Program-made: the position numbers and the translations under genes | Part shown: positions 34,331-45,879 of the stretch, in pieces | How the letters are laid out: each line of letters begins with the position of its first letter | Numbering within the stretch: position 1 is the stretch's first letter | Notes under the pieces: model-generated | What the model was told of the DNA's origin: nothing | Databases searched by the model: none | What the model saw: only the letters and a program-made list of their open reading frames with translations | DNA from: Ovis canadensis | Taxonomy: Eukaryota; Chordata; Mammalia; Artiodactyla; Bovidae | Assembly: GCF_042477335.2 (NCBI RefSeq) | Contig: NC_091255.1 | Location: 21,182,501 to 21,246,500, forward strand | Direction of reading: 5' to 3' | DNA: 64,000 nt

Positions 34331-34579
34331 CAGTGAATTAAAAAAATTTTTTTTCCCCTATAACTTCAGATTTTCCAGCCCTTTTAATAGAAACTTGGAA
34401 GCAAAACTCTGTTTTGACATTTCCCACCACTGGACTGCAAACAGCTGGAATCCTTTAACTGGACTGGTTCAGTGTGACTGCATTGGCCTAGTATTCCCAG
34501 TGTCGCTATTTAACTCTTACAACCCTGCAGTGTGGGTGGTATCACCCCATTTTATACATGAAGTGTTCTGATGCAGATC

Positions 34580-34665
34580 TGTCTCATGTCAAAGTACACT
34601 TTAAATGGATGACTTGTATGTGAATTATATCTCAATACAATTTCTAAAAATATAGCAGTCACTAA
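34580..34665 (+). mobile_element. Old L1 3' end fragment
   Basis: 'tacactttaaatggatgact' and 'tgaattatatctcaatacaa', the usual tail of mammalian L1M elements. Confidence 0.7.
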
Positions 34666-34704
34666 TTTTAGCCATAAGAGGAGTATGTTTAAGATTAATA
34701 TTTT

Positions 34705-34912
34705 ATGGGTGGCAACACAGTGACTCATTGGAAAAGACCTTGATTGGGGGCAGGAGGAGAAGGGGGATGAGATGGTTAGATGGCATCATTGACTCAGTAG
34801 ACGTGAGTTTGAGCAAACTCTGGGAGACGGTGAAGGACGGGGAAGTTTGGTGTGCTGCAGTTCATGGGGCTGCAAAGAGTCTGACATGACTGAGTGACTA
34901 AACAGCAACGCA
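34705..34912 (+). mobile_element. BovB LINE 3' end fragment
   Basis: 'gagatggttagatggcatca', 'ctctgggagacggtgaagga' and 'gtctgacatgactgagtgac' match the BovB 3' end. Confidence 0.85.
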
Positions 34913-35671
34913 GTGACCTTATTTTGGTCAGTTCTTGGACAAAATTATGAACTGGCTTTATCGTGTCTCATTTTATCATGTTCTCAGAGTAACTTGTATG
35001 AGGTTGGTATTCTGTGATTGTTTATGTCCAGCAGAAGGACATGAAATGTCCAGCCAGAGACCTGGCTCTGAGTGTTTGAGATCTGTGAACATCAGATCAG
35101 TTCTGGTTGTCAAAGCCTGGTTTTTCCCTTCCTCAGCAGACACTGGGAACCTCAGCTGGGCCCTCAGGGACCCACAAGAATGCAAGTAAACTCTTGGAAA
35201 GTCCACAGAAACTCTGGTCCCACCCTCCTGCTGGTGTGAGCCTGGGCTCCCATGCCTGAGATCTGGGAACTGGGGATGCCAGGCCAGAGGAGAATATGCG
35301 TCATCTGTGATACAGGGGTGTTTTGTACTTGTTATGTTTGTTGCTAATTCAGAATATTTAGAGGCAGAAGTTTGCCCCACTGTCTCCGCCAAGAAGCATG
35401 CCCGCGACCCCCACCCCCAATACTCCAGTGATTACTTCCAGCCCCTCCCTGCTGGTTCCTCCCCCAGGACTCCCTCCATAACTCTGGGAGGACTTGGAGG
35501 GTGGGGCTGAGGGGCTGAAGCTTTTCCAGGCCTGGCAGTAAGGGGACTTTTCCTGTCTCTGCCGGCTCTCCATTGCAGAGATCCAGGTTGGGAGTTCAGA
35601 CTACTGATTAAGACTTATTTTGTGTTACGATTAATTTCAACAGGCATTGAGTGGGTATCTGGAGTCCCTGT

Positions 35672-35682
35672 ACACCCTTCCT
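35672..35682. repeat. Target-site duplication of BovB, left
   Basis: ACACCCTTCCT directly before the BovB 3' end; an identical copy lies at 38951-38961. Confidence 0.85.
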
Positions 35683-38600
35683 CAGTTCAGTTTAGTTCAG
35701 TCGTTCAGTCGTGTCCGGCTCTTTGCGACCCCCATGAATCACAGCACGCCAGGCCTCCTTGTCCATCACCAACTCCCAGAGTTCACTCAAACTCACATTC
35801 ATTGAGTCAGTGATGCCATCCAGCCATCTCATCCTCTGTCATCCCCTTCTCCTCCTGCCCTCAATCCCTCCCAGCATCAGGGTCTTTTCCAATGAGTCAA
35901 CTCTTCGCATGAGGTGGCCAAAGTATTGGAGTTTCAGCTTTAGCATCATTCCTTCCAAAGAACACCCAAGACTGATCTCCTTCAGAAGGGACTGGTTGGA
36001 TCTCCTCGCAGTCCAAGGGACTCTCAAGAGTCTTCTCCAACACCACAGGTCAAAACCATCAATTCTTCGGCGCTCAGCCTTCTTCACAGTCCAACTCTCA
36101 CATCTATACATGACCACTGGAAATACCATAGCCTTGACTAGACGGACCTTTGTTGGCAAAGTAATGTCTCTGCTTTTGAATATGCTATCTAGGTTGGTCA
36201 TAACTTTCCTTCCAAGGAGCAAGTGTCTTTTAATTTCATGGCTGCAATCACCATCTGCAGTGATTTTGGAGCCCAAAAGAGTCTGACACTGTTTCCACTG
36301 TTTCCCCATCTATTTCCCACGAAGTGATGGGACCAGATGCCATGATCTTTGTTTTCTGAATGTTGAGCTTTAAGCCAACTTTTTCGCTCTCCTCTTTCAC
36401 TTTCATCAAGAGGATCTTTAGTTCCTCTTCCCTTTCTGCCATAAGGGTGGTGTCATCTGCATATCTGAGGTTATTGATATTTCTCCTGGCAATCTTGATT
36501 CCAGCTTGTGCTTCTTCCAGCCCAGTGTTTCTCATGATGTACTTTGCATAAGTTAAATAAGCAGGGTGACAATATACAGCTTTGACATACTCCTTTTCCT
36601 ATTTGGAACCCGTCTGTTGTTCCATGTCCAGTTCTAACTGTTGCTTCCTGACTTGCATATAGGTTTCTCAAGACACAGGTCAGGTGGTCTGGTATTCTCA
36701 TCTCTTTCAGAATTTTCCACAGTTTCTTGTGATCCACACAGTCAAAGGCTTTGGCATAGTCAATAAAGCAGAAATAGATGTTTTTCTGGAACTCTCTTGC
36801 TTTTTCAATGATCCAGGGGATGTTGGTAATTTGATCTCTGGTTCCTCTGCCTTTTCTAAAACCAGCTTGAGCATCTGGAAGTTCACGGTTCATGTATTGC
36901 TGAAGCCTGGCTTGGAGAATTTTGAGCATTACTTTACTAGTGTGTGAGATGAGTGCAATTGTGCAGTAGTTTGAGCATTCTTTGGCATTGCCTTTCTTTG
37001 GGATTGGAATGAAAACTGACCTTTTCCAGTCCTGTGGCCACTGCTGAGTTTTCCAAATTTGTTGGCATCTTGAGTGGAGCACTTCCACAGCATCATCTTT
37101 CTGGATTTGAAATAGCTCAACTGGAATTCCATCATCTCCACTAGCTTTGTTTGTAGTGATGCTTCCTAAGGCCCACTTGACTTCACATTCCAGGATGTCT
37201 GGCTCTAGGTGAGTGATCATACTATCGTGATTATCTGGGTCATGAAGATCTTTTTTGTACAGTTCTTCTGTGTATTTTTGCCACCTCTTCTTAATATCGT
37301 CTGCTTCTGTTAGGTCCATACCATTTCTGTCCTTTCTTGAGCCCATCTTTGCATGAAATGCTCCCTTGGTATCTCTAATTTTCTTGAAGAGATCTCTAGT
37401 CTTCCCCATTCTGTTGTTTTCCTCTATTTCTTTGCATTGATTGCTGAAGAAGGCTTTCTTATCTCTCCTTGCTATTCATTGGAACTCTGTATTCAGATGC
37501 TTATATCTTTCCTTTTCTCCTTTGCTTTTCACTTCTCTTCTTTTCACAGCTATTTGTAAGGCCTCCTGAGACAGCCATTTTACTTTTTTGCATTTCTTTT
37601 CCATGGGGATGGTCTTGATCCCTGTCTCCTGCACAGTGTCACGAACCTCCGACCATAGTGTATCAGGCACTCTGTCTATCAGATCTAGTCCCTTAAATCT
37701 ATTTCTCACTTCCACTGTATAATCATAAGGGATTTGATGCGTTGTGCTTTGCTAGAGCAGCCATGAAGAGATACCCCATGTTCAAGGTAAGAGAAACCCA
37801 AGTAAGATGGTAGTGTTGCGAGAGGGCATCAGAGGGCAGACACACTGAAATCATAATCACAGAAAACTAGCCAATCTGATCACAGGGACCACAGCCTTGT
37901 TTAACTCAATGAAACTAAGCCATGCTGTGTGGGGCCACCCAAGATGGGAGGGTCATGGTGGAGAAGTCTGACAGAATGTGGTCCACTGGAGAAGGGAATG
38001 GCAAACTTCTTCAGTATTCTTGCCTTAAGAACCCCATGAACAGTATGAAAAGGGAAAATGATAGGATACTGAAAGGGGAACTCCCCAGGTTGGTAGGTGC
38101 CCAATATGCTACTGGAGATCAGTAGAGAAATAACTCCAGAAATAATGAAGGGACGGAGCCAAAGCAAAAACAATACCCAGTTGTGGATGTGACTGATAGA
38201 AGCAAAGTCCGATGCTGTAAAGAGCAATACTGCATAGGAAGCTGGAATGTTAGGTCCATGAATCAAGGCAAATCGGAAGTGGTCAAACAGGAGATGGCAA
38301 GAGTGAACGTCCACATTCTAGGAATCAGTGAACTAAAATGGACTGGAATGGGTGAATTTAACTCAGATGACTATTATATCTACTACTGCGGGCAGGAATC
38401 CCTTAGAAGAGAAGGAGTAGCCATCATGGTCAACAAGAGTCCAAAATGCAGTACTTGGATGCAATCTCAAAAATGACAGAATGATCTCTGTTCATTTCCA
38501 AGGCAAACCATTCAATATCACGGTAATCCAAGTCTATGCCCCAACCAGCAACACTGAAGAAGCTGAAGTTGAACGGTTCTATGAAGACCTACAAGACCTT

Positions 38601-38950
38601 TTAGAACTAACACCCAAAAAAGATGTCCTTTTCATTATAGGGGACTGGAATGCAAAAGTAGGAAGTCAAGAAACACCTGGAGTAACAGGCAAATTTGGCC
38701 TTGGAGTACGGAATGAAGCAGGGCAAAGGCTAATAGACTTTTGCCAAGAGAATGCACTGGTCATAGCAAACACCCTCTTCCAACAACACAAGAGCAGACT
38801 CTACACATGGACATCACCAGATGGTCAACACCGAAATCAGATTGATTATATTCTTTGCAGTAAAAGATGGAGAAGCTCTATACAGTCAGCGAAATTAAGA
38901 CCAGGAGCTGACTGTGGCTCAGATCATGAGCTCCTTATTGCCAGATTCAG
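35683..38950 (-). mobile_element. BovB (RTE-class) LINE, near full length with inverted 5' half
   Basis: The 3' part (35683 to about 37735) is on the minus strand. It carries reverse-transcriptase segments including FIDYAKAFDCVDH (about 36.76 kb), the YADDTTLM catalytic box (about 36.46 kb) and the BovB C-terminal region. The 5' part (about 37760-38950) is on the plus strand. It carries the apurinic endonuclease, with GSWNVRSMNQGK (from 38183), IIGDWNAKVGS, and the catalytic GSDHELL at about 38925. Frameshifts near 38440 and 36540 make it defective. The 11-bp direct repeat ACACCCTTCCT flanks the whole unit (35672-35682 and 38951-38961). The order 'inverted 5' half, then 3' half', with only a small loss at the junction, is the twin-priming pattern. 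Confidence 0.95.
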
Positions 38951-38961
38951 ACACCCTTCCT
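38951..38961. repeat. Target-site duplication of BovB, right
   Basis: ACACCCTTCCT directly after the endonuclease part of BovB, matching 35672-35682 exactly. Confidence 0.85.
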
Positions 38962-39139
38962 GGTATCCATCCAAGGATGCAGAGGACAGATCAGGTAGAG
39001 GCTGGGGTTCCCTGTTTCAGAGACTGTGTTGGCCTTTCCCTGATCTGTCAGGATCAGGAGTGCAAGTCCTCATTCCCTGTATTTCTTCCCCCTGTCCAGT
39101 ATGGGTCCTGGCAGAACTGAATTTAAATCACATTATCTA

Positions 39140-39237
39140 GGGTTGGGAAAGGATAATTTAGTAACTTGGGATTAAAATATATGCACTACTATAGATAAAC
39201 AACAAGGTCCTACTGTGTAGCACAGGCAACTGTATTG
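39140..39237 (+). mobile_element. L1 3' UTR fragment
   Basis: 'aaggtcctactgtgtagcac' is typical of the artiodactyl L1 3' UTR. Confidence 0.7.
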
Positions 39238-39244
39238 AGTATTT

Positions 39245-39530
39245 TATTTTATTTTATTTTTTTTTTGCCACATTGCTTGCCTTTCGGATCTTCATTCCCT
39301 GGCCAGGGATTGAACCTGGGTCCCAACACAGAAACACAGAGACTGCCAAGTCTCAACCTGAGGACTGCCAGCGAATTACTTTTCATTGTTTTTATTAAAT
39401 ACTTATTTATTTGGCTGCGCTGGGTCTTAGTTGTAGCATTTGGGATCTAGTTCCCTGACCAGGGATTAAACCCAGACCTGCTGCATTTGGGAGCCTGGAG
39501 TCTTAACCACTGAATCACCAGGGATGTCCC
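39245..39530 (-). mobile_element. Two CHR-type SINEs in tandem
   Basis: The first (39245-39372) has 'ccctggccagggattgaacc'. The second (39388-39530) has 'ttatttggctgcgctgggtc' and 'tccctgaccagggattaaac'. Confidence 0.78.
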
Positions 39531-39534
39531 ATCC

Positions 39535-39960
39535 TTTCATTAATTTTTTTTCATTCCTTCATTATTATGAGCACGCAAATACTGTTCAGAACAGAACCTT
39601 GTTATGCAATAGAATTGCCTTTCCTATTTTGTAAAATATTTTGTTTTTCCTGTAGTTAGTAGCTGACCTATTTCTCACTTGCTTAGTTTCTTTTGTAGCT
39701 CATGCATTTTATGCCATATTTCAGAAGTCTTTCCCATATGCTTTATCACTCCTAAGTTTTGTTCTAGAATGTTACTCCATATGTTTAGGTCCATGATCCA
39801 TTCTGAGTTAACTTTTCTATGTAGTATAAGATTGTAGTTGAATTTTTTTGGGGGAGGGTGCATATGGCAAAGATTGTTTCCTTACCCACCCCCTGCCTGC
39901 CCCTCCCCCACCCCACCCCGCAATGCATTGCTTTGGTGCATTTGTCAAAAATCAGTTGAC
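39535..39960 (-). mobile_element. L1 ORF2-derived fragment
   Basis: Antisense L1-like sequence ('tttgttctagaatgttactc', 'gtccatgatccattctgagt'). No intact frame. Confidence 0.6.
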
Positions 39961-39962
39961 TG

Positions 39963-40091
39963 GGAATTCCCTGGTGGTCCAGTGGTTAAGACTCCGTGTT
40001 TCCACTGCGACAAACAAAAGTTCTATCCCTGGTCAGAGAACTAAGATCATGTAAGTCCTGCAATGTGGCCAAAAAAAAAAAAAAAAAAAAA
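39963..40091 (+). mobile_element. CHR-type SINE with poly(A)
   Basis: 'aattccctggtggtccagtg' to 'gtggcc' and a 20-base A run (40072-40091). Confidence 0.9.
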
Positions 40092-40404
40092 TCAGTTAAC
40101 CATATAGTGTAGGCCTATTTCTGGGCTCTCTATTCCATTTCTGTACACCTATTATTAATTAAGTCCTGATCTGACCTCGGGAGCCAGCAAACACCCTTGA
40201 TCATGCTGACGGGCTCATAAGTGCCTCTGACCTCCTTACCCTGCAGAATGCCAGAGGCTCCTAGGCCTCCTGCTCCTGGATTGGGAACTGCCTGGTACTG
40301 CTGCTACGTAGCTCACCTGAGAGCATCTCTACCCCTTCATCTGGGGGTCCTCAGGCCCCCTCCTATAACAGGTCCTCTGTTTCTGGATCTCATGGCTTTC
40401 TCAT

Positions 40405-40617
40405 TCTTTTTTAAGCTCTTCTGGGTCTTCACTGGGGCGAGTGGGGCCTTGTCTTATTGAGGAGCATGGGGTCTAGAGCTTGCAGGGTCAGTAGTTGTGG
40501 TGTGTGGGCTTAATTGCCCTGTAACATATGGAATCTTAGTCCCTAACTAGGAATCGAACCCTGCCTCCTCTGCATTGCAAGGCGGTATCTTAACCACTGG
40601 GCCACCAGGGCAGTTCC
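40405..40617 (-). mobile_element. tRNA-derived SINE (CHR-like, composite)
   Basis: 'tcttcactggggcgagtggg' and 'ccactgggccaccagggcag' in reverse orientation. Confidence 0.7.
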
Positions 40618-40884
40618 CTTGGTTTTTTTCTTGGTGTTTTTCATGGAGCACGTTCTCTGGCAGTTTCCTGGTAGAGGCACATGGAAGGTAAGTTTTTGAG
40701 ACCTTCAACATCTAATGATATTTTCTTTGGTTGATATTTGAATGAGATGATTCCTAAGTTGGAGATAATTTTCCTTCCGAAGTTTGGAGTTTTCTTCTCG
40801 TGTGCTACAACAATTCATAGTCCCTAGTGTCTGATTACTTTTTTTTGCAGAAAGTTTTAGGACTTCTTTATCTATGTGTTCATG

Positions 40885-41083
40885 TGTTCAGTGGCTTAGT
40901 CTGGTCGACTCTTTTGTGACCCCATGAACTGTAGCCTGCCAGGCTCCTCTGTCCATGACATTGCCCAGAATACTGGAGTGGGTTGCCATTTCCTCCTCCA
41001 GGGGATCTTCCCCACCTAGACTGAACCCACGTCTCCTGCATTGGCAGGTGGATTCTTCACCACTGAGCCGCTGGGGAAGCCGT
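40885..41083 (-). mobile_element. Bov-tA SINE
   Basis: 'ccccatgaactgtagcctgc', 'gaatactggagtgggttgcc' and 'cactgagccgctggggaagc' in reverse orientation. Confidence 0.88.
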
Positions 41084-42003
41084 TGTCAGTGCCGTGCCTT
41101 GTGTGGTATTTTTCATCCATTGTGTGTGATACCGTGTGAGTCCCTTCCACCTGTCAACTCATGTTCTTCCATTGTGGGGGTTAAAAAAATGGTCCTACCA
41201 TTTTCTCTTTCTAGAACTCCTACTAAAATGAAGTTTAGTCATCTAAGTTTCTTAGCTGTTTTAAAAAATCTATTCTGTAAATCTCCTTTCTGGGAAATTT
41301 TTCTCAACCTTAGTCTCCAATTCTGTCTGTTTTTTGGGGGATGAGGGGATACAGAATTGGGGATGGGGGCAGAAGAGGGGATGGCAACCCCCTGGAGATG
41401 TGTAAGGGAGTTGTTATTGCTCTGTACACTGCCCAGTTTGATGTTCCCAATCTTCCCCCTGGGTAATTCAGGTAGTGGAATTCTAGCTCACTTGGATGCC
41501 TAATCATTCAGTTTGGCAGGATCCCTACTGCACTGGACTTTAGGGAAGTCCCTGCAGTAGCCCCTCAGTTTCCCTCATTCTGCCAGTCCTGCTGGATATA
41601 TTCACATTCTTCCCCAGGAGCTTGGCATAGCTATGACTCAACTACTGCAGTGAGCAGCTTAGACAGCAGTTCTGACTCACTGCCTGAGGGCCCAGCACAT
41701 GTAGGGGGTGTCAGAGCTCTCTCCAGGACCCCTCCCTTCCCCAGGGTCTGCCCAGCAGCCCCCTTCCTTCTTGGATGCTGTTCATGTCCTTGCCGTGGCT
41801 GTAGGCATGTTCACCCAAGGTCTGGCATGTTGGCCCTCGGGCCACAGGACTATGTCCTCCTAGGACTATGTTGTTGAGAGCCTGAAGTGGTTCTTTGTTA
41901 CCATGGTAACCAGAACTGTTTGGCTTTGATGGAGGGGACCTCCATTAGCATCAGCTCCTTGATGGATGAAGCGGAGATCTGGGGAGCTGAAGAGCAGAAA
42001 GTT

Positions 42004-42125
42004 GGGGAAATTCTCTGGTGGTCCAGTAGTTATTAGAACTTGGCACTTTTACTGCTGTGGCTCCAGGTTCAATCTCTGGTTGGGGAACTAAGATCCCACA
42101 AACTGCCCACCACACACACACACAA
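42004..42125 (+). mobile_element. CHR-type SINE with (CA)n tail
   Basis: 'aaattctctggtggtccagt', 'caggttcaatctctggttgg' and a short CA run. Confidence 0.8.
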
Positions 42126-42279
42126 AGTTGGACTTTCTCTGGGGTTTTGGTAACTGTACCATGCCTCCTCTGCCCCTGTTTTCTCATCTACCTAATGGGT
42201 TAGTAATATCCACTTTGTCTACTTCTTGGGGTCACTGTGATGCCCTGGACAACATTAGTGATTAATTCATTGCCGACAA

Positions 42280-42496
42280 GCTACCCTTGTGGCACCAGTG
42301 GTAAAGAATCCACCTGCCAAAGCATGAGACAGCAGAGACACAGATTCAATCCCTGGGTTGGGAAGATCCCCTGGAGGAGGGCATGGCAACCCACTCCAGT
42401 ATTCTTGCCTGGAGAATTCCACAGACAGAGGAGCCTGGCGGGCTCGGTCCATAGGGTCACAAAGAGTCAGACACAACTGAAGTGACTTAGCACAGC
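42280..42496 (+). mobile_element. Bov-tA SINE
   Basis: 'accagtggtaaagaatccac', 'aacccactccagtattcttg' and 'agagtcagacacaactgaag'. Confidence 0.9.
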
Positions 42497-43029
42497 CATG
42501 GGGGCTACAGTATGGGGCCCATGTGTTGAGAGGTGGGTTTAGACCATCTCCTTCTGTGGGTGGCTGTCCCCTCCTGTCCCACACAACCATTTTCAGGCAC
42601 TCATCCAGGGTGAATAAAGAGGGGTCAAGCAACTTGATTCACCATGCAGCACAACAGCCAACTTTAAGAATCCTCATTCAGTCTTGAGGATGCTGCCTGC
42701 CCTTCCTCTTGGTGTGAACTCAGCCCTGCCATTGTGCGTTGTCCCCTGGGGCTCTTCAAGCCACATCCAGCCAAAATGCACTATACACCCCAGAGAGCCT
42801 TAAACTGGAGTTGCCTGGCAGTTGTGGGCACTGGACATGGGTCCTTAGACAAATCTGAGGAGACCAGAACCTGATATTTACTTCTGCCAAATGAATGCTG
42901 GCCACACTCAGCTCCTTTGGAGCATCCTCTCAAAACTCTCTTGTTTAGACTTCTACTTATTTCTCTCAGCCTGAAAAGAGGCTTGGATGATGATTAGGAG
43001 GTAGGACTGAGTTCTGGGCTACTTTGATG

Positions 43030-43900
43030 ATCCTGTGGGGTCACGGGGGGAGCCAGAGCATGGTAGGTCCAGTGTGGGCTTGGTCCTAGGCACCAGGGGG
43101 CTGCTCCTTCACCAACTGACCAGCCCTCTGTTCTGGACTAATTTTCTGCCCTATAGCCAGCTTTTCCATGCTGCCCAGTATCACGGCCATCACAGTTACA
43201 CTCAAGTGACTAAGCAACTGAGTCATTTACTCCTTCAAGGACAAGATCTGGGACTCCAAGTTGCAGAGCTCTCCACTGGGGACACCTGATTTCGTCTACC
43301 TGTCTGGACATTGGGTTGGGGGGAGGGGCTGTGAACACCCACAGAAGTCAAGGTCATCTGGAGTGGAAGGAGAGACATCTTTACTGCAGGGAATGGGTAT
43401 GTCTGTCTCACCCTACCCCGCTCAGGTAGTAGGGCTTGCTGGGTTTGGATGCAAGTGGGAAGAATTGAGTTCCTTCAAAGTGAGTGGACCCTCCTCTGGG
43501 CCCAGTCTCCCCATAGAACTCATAGGCCAAGTCTAAAGGGGTCCATGGAGATGCCCATAGTTCTACTGGTTTCAGGATGAAGCACAGAAATTGACTATTG
43601 TCCCCTCTGGAGTCGTTTGACGCCCCCACCCCCACCCCAGGCGAACATAGACTCTCCCTGGGCCTTCTCAAGGAACTCGGGCCTCTGACGCGATTCCAGT
43701 TTAAACCCGCTAGGCAGACAAGGATTCTTGTGGATTATTAGGCCAGTGTGAACGAGGCCAGAGCCTGCCGGGATGGGAATGGCGGCTGCAGGCAGGACTG
43801 CTGTCTGTTCTCTGTCGGCGGGGCCCAGGACGCTTCAGCACCGTGGGCTGGACAGCGCCTTCGGAGCAGTAGGGTGGGGCCCGACGGGAACAAGTGTCAT
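43030..43900 (+). repeat. Paralogous block B (partial copy)
   Basis: Part of the same segment as blocks A and C. About 43350-43400 (GGTCATCTGGAGTGGAAGGA and following) matches 50032-50085. About 43690-43870 matches 30600-30760 and 50400-50570, with the shared landmark 'cttcagcaccgtgg..ggacagc'. 43040-43090 resembles 49825-49880. Coding content: none recognised. Confidence 0.62.
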
Positions 43901-44519
43901 CTCTTAACCAGAACTCACCCAGGGGAAAGGGCTGGGTTTCCGGGCAGGCTCTGAGCGGGGGAAGTGGGCGGGGCAAGGCATCGTGGCCCTAGTGCAGGCC
44001 AGCGATTTGACCAAAGAAGGGAAGGCAAAGAGGTTGACAAACTAAGACTCTGGAAGGGCGAGTGTACTTGGCACAAGAAACCTGAGGAGGCTGGGATCCC
44101 CTCTGAGGCTGAGATGAGATGCAGGGTTCCTGTTAAATCATGATTAAGTCCTGAGCCTGGCCGCTCTAGGCTGATCATAACTCCTCTAAGGGGACTAATT
44201 TTTAACCAGTCCATGCCCGAAAGGCTCCTGGGACCCAGAGCTTCCGAATGGGCTAGGTCTCCCCAGCTGGGACCCCTCATCCTGGACTATGCACCCTGGG
44301 TGTAGAGGTCACAGGGCAGGTCACTGGTTTGCACCCTTCTCCGTCTCCCCACCCTGCCCCCATCCCCAGGAAAGGCTTCTCTCCATGGCCCCAGTGGCCC
44401 CCCTGGGCACGTATATATTCCATAAATATTTGTCAGGAGACCAGCCTCACCGTTCTTTCTTCAGGGAGGATGGCCTGGGCTGGAAAACAGAGCCTGGAGC
44501 TTTTGTTACCTGACCCAGC

Positions 44520-45000
44520 CAAACTCTGGACAAGTTCTCAGGGTCCTGGGAGCCTTGCGTTTGTTTTGGACACTGGTTCTCAGCCATTGGTACACATCCG
44601 TCTGATCTCAGTGGCAGGACTTGTTATGCAAGTGACGTGGGCGGGGACAACCGGCTCTGCACACACACCAACACTTATTGCTACTCCTGCCCAGTCCTAC
44701 CTACTGTACACTGTACAGTTGGGCTACTGGCCCAGAGAGGGGCTGCAAACCATCCCAAGCCACACAGCAAGGCAGGGGAGGGGCAGTGCTGGGTAGGACC
44801 TGAAGCATCATGGGAACATCATTCCAATTGTAATAACCTATGGGGAAAAGCCAGGGAACAGCAGCTCGGAACTTAGCCTCCCACTATGTACTCGTGGACC
44901 TCAGTGATCACTCCCGCCTTTGTCACGGCCACACGTGCAGCTGTGCTGCACATTCTGGACAAGCTCTCAGGGTCCTAGGAGACTCGCGTTTGTTTTTGGA
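44520..45000 (+). repeat. Local direct repeat pair (about 55 bp units)
   Basis: 'tctggacaagttctcagggt' (44525 onward) and 'tctggacaagctctcagggt' (44952 onward), each followed by a matching 'cgtttgtttttggac'-type segment. The spacing is about 430 bases. Confidence 0.75.
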
Positions 45001-45231
45001 CGCTGTCCTGGGGTTTGCTGTGGCCACGAGGCAGGGGGACCGGTCCTCAGCCCCTAGCTGTTCCTCTGGTCCCCATAAGTGGAGAATGTGACTGAGGGTG
45101 GTCACTTGACAGCTGCCAGGAAAACCAGCACTGTTTGGACCTAATTGGGAAGAAGAAGTGCAGACACCAGCCGTCTCCAGGTATTTGCTGTTGTTTTTAT
45201 TTGTCTGCATAGGTTCTTTTTTGGGGAGCAG

Positions 45232-45455
45232 GGGAGCCTTCCCCTATGGCTCATCAGGTAAAGAATTCACCTGCAGTGAATTCTGCAGGAGGCACAGGCG
45301 AAGCAGGTTCTGTCCCTGGGAAGATTCCTTGGAGGAGGAAATGACAACCCTCTCCAGTATTCTTGCTTGAAAAATCCCATGGACAGAGGAGCCTGATGGG
45401 CTATTGTCCAAGCGGTCACAAGGGTCAGACACTACTGAGCTACTAAGCAAGCAGG
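45232..45455 (+). mobile_element. Bov-tA SINE
   Basis: 'ggtaaagaattcacctgcag', 'aaccctctccagtattcttg' and 'gtcagacactactgagctac'. Confidence 0.88.
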
Positions 45456-45459
45456 GTCT

Positions 45460-45600
45460 TTTCTTTTTTTAATTATTATTTGGTGGCAGTAGGTCTTCTT
45501 GCTGTGCGCTGGCTTTCTCTGGTTGCTGTGCAGTCTCTCATTGCAGTGACTTGTTTTATTGCAGAGCAGGGGCTTCAGCAGTTGCAGCTAGCAGTCTACT
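45460..45600 (-). mobile_element. tRNA-derived SINE fragment (composite type)
   Basis: 'gtaggtcttcttgctgtgcg' and 'cattgcagtgacttgtttta' resemble the middle of the long SINE at 3405-3763. Confidence 0.6.
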
Positions 45601-45672
45601 AGAGACACTTAGAACCCGCGGCTGGCTCACAGGAGAGCCAACCCGTTTTGTGGACTAGTAGCCAATTTGGGG

Positions 45673-45878
45673 ACTTCCCTGGTAGTTCAGCTGGTAAAGA
45701 ATCCACCTGCAATTTGGGAGACCTGGGTTCAATTCTTGGGTTGGGAAGATCCTCTGGTGGAGAGCATGGCAACTCACTCCAGTATTCTTGCCTGGAGAAT
45801 CCCATGGATAGAGGAGCCTGGAGGGCGACAATCCATGGGGTCTCAAAGAATCAGACACAACTGAGTGACTAAGGATAA
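45673..45878 (+). mobile_element. Bov-tA SINE
   Basis: 'gacttccctggtagttcagc', 'actccagtattcttgcctgg' and 'gaatcagacacaactgagtg'. Confidence 0.9.
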
Positions 45879-45879
45879 C

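Noticed and set aside
36248..37409. Reverse-transcriptase frame as a possible domesticated gene or retroviral pol
   Set aside because: The sequence is BovB (RTE LINE) with frameshifts and an inverted 5' half. It is a defective insertion, neither retroviral nor a host gene.
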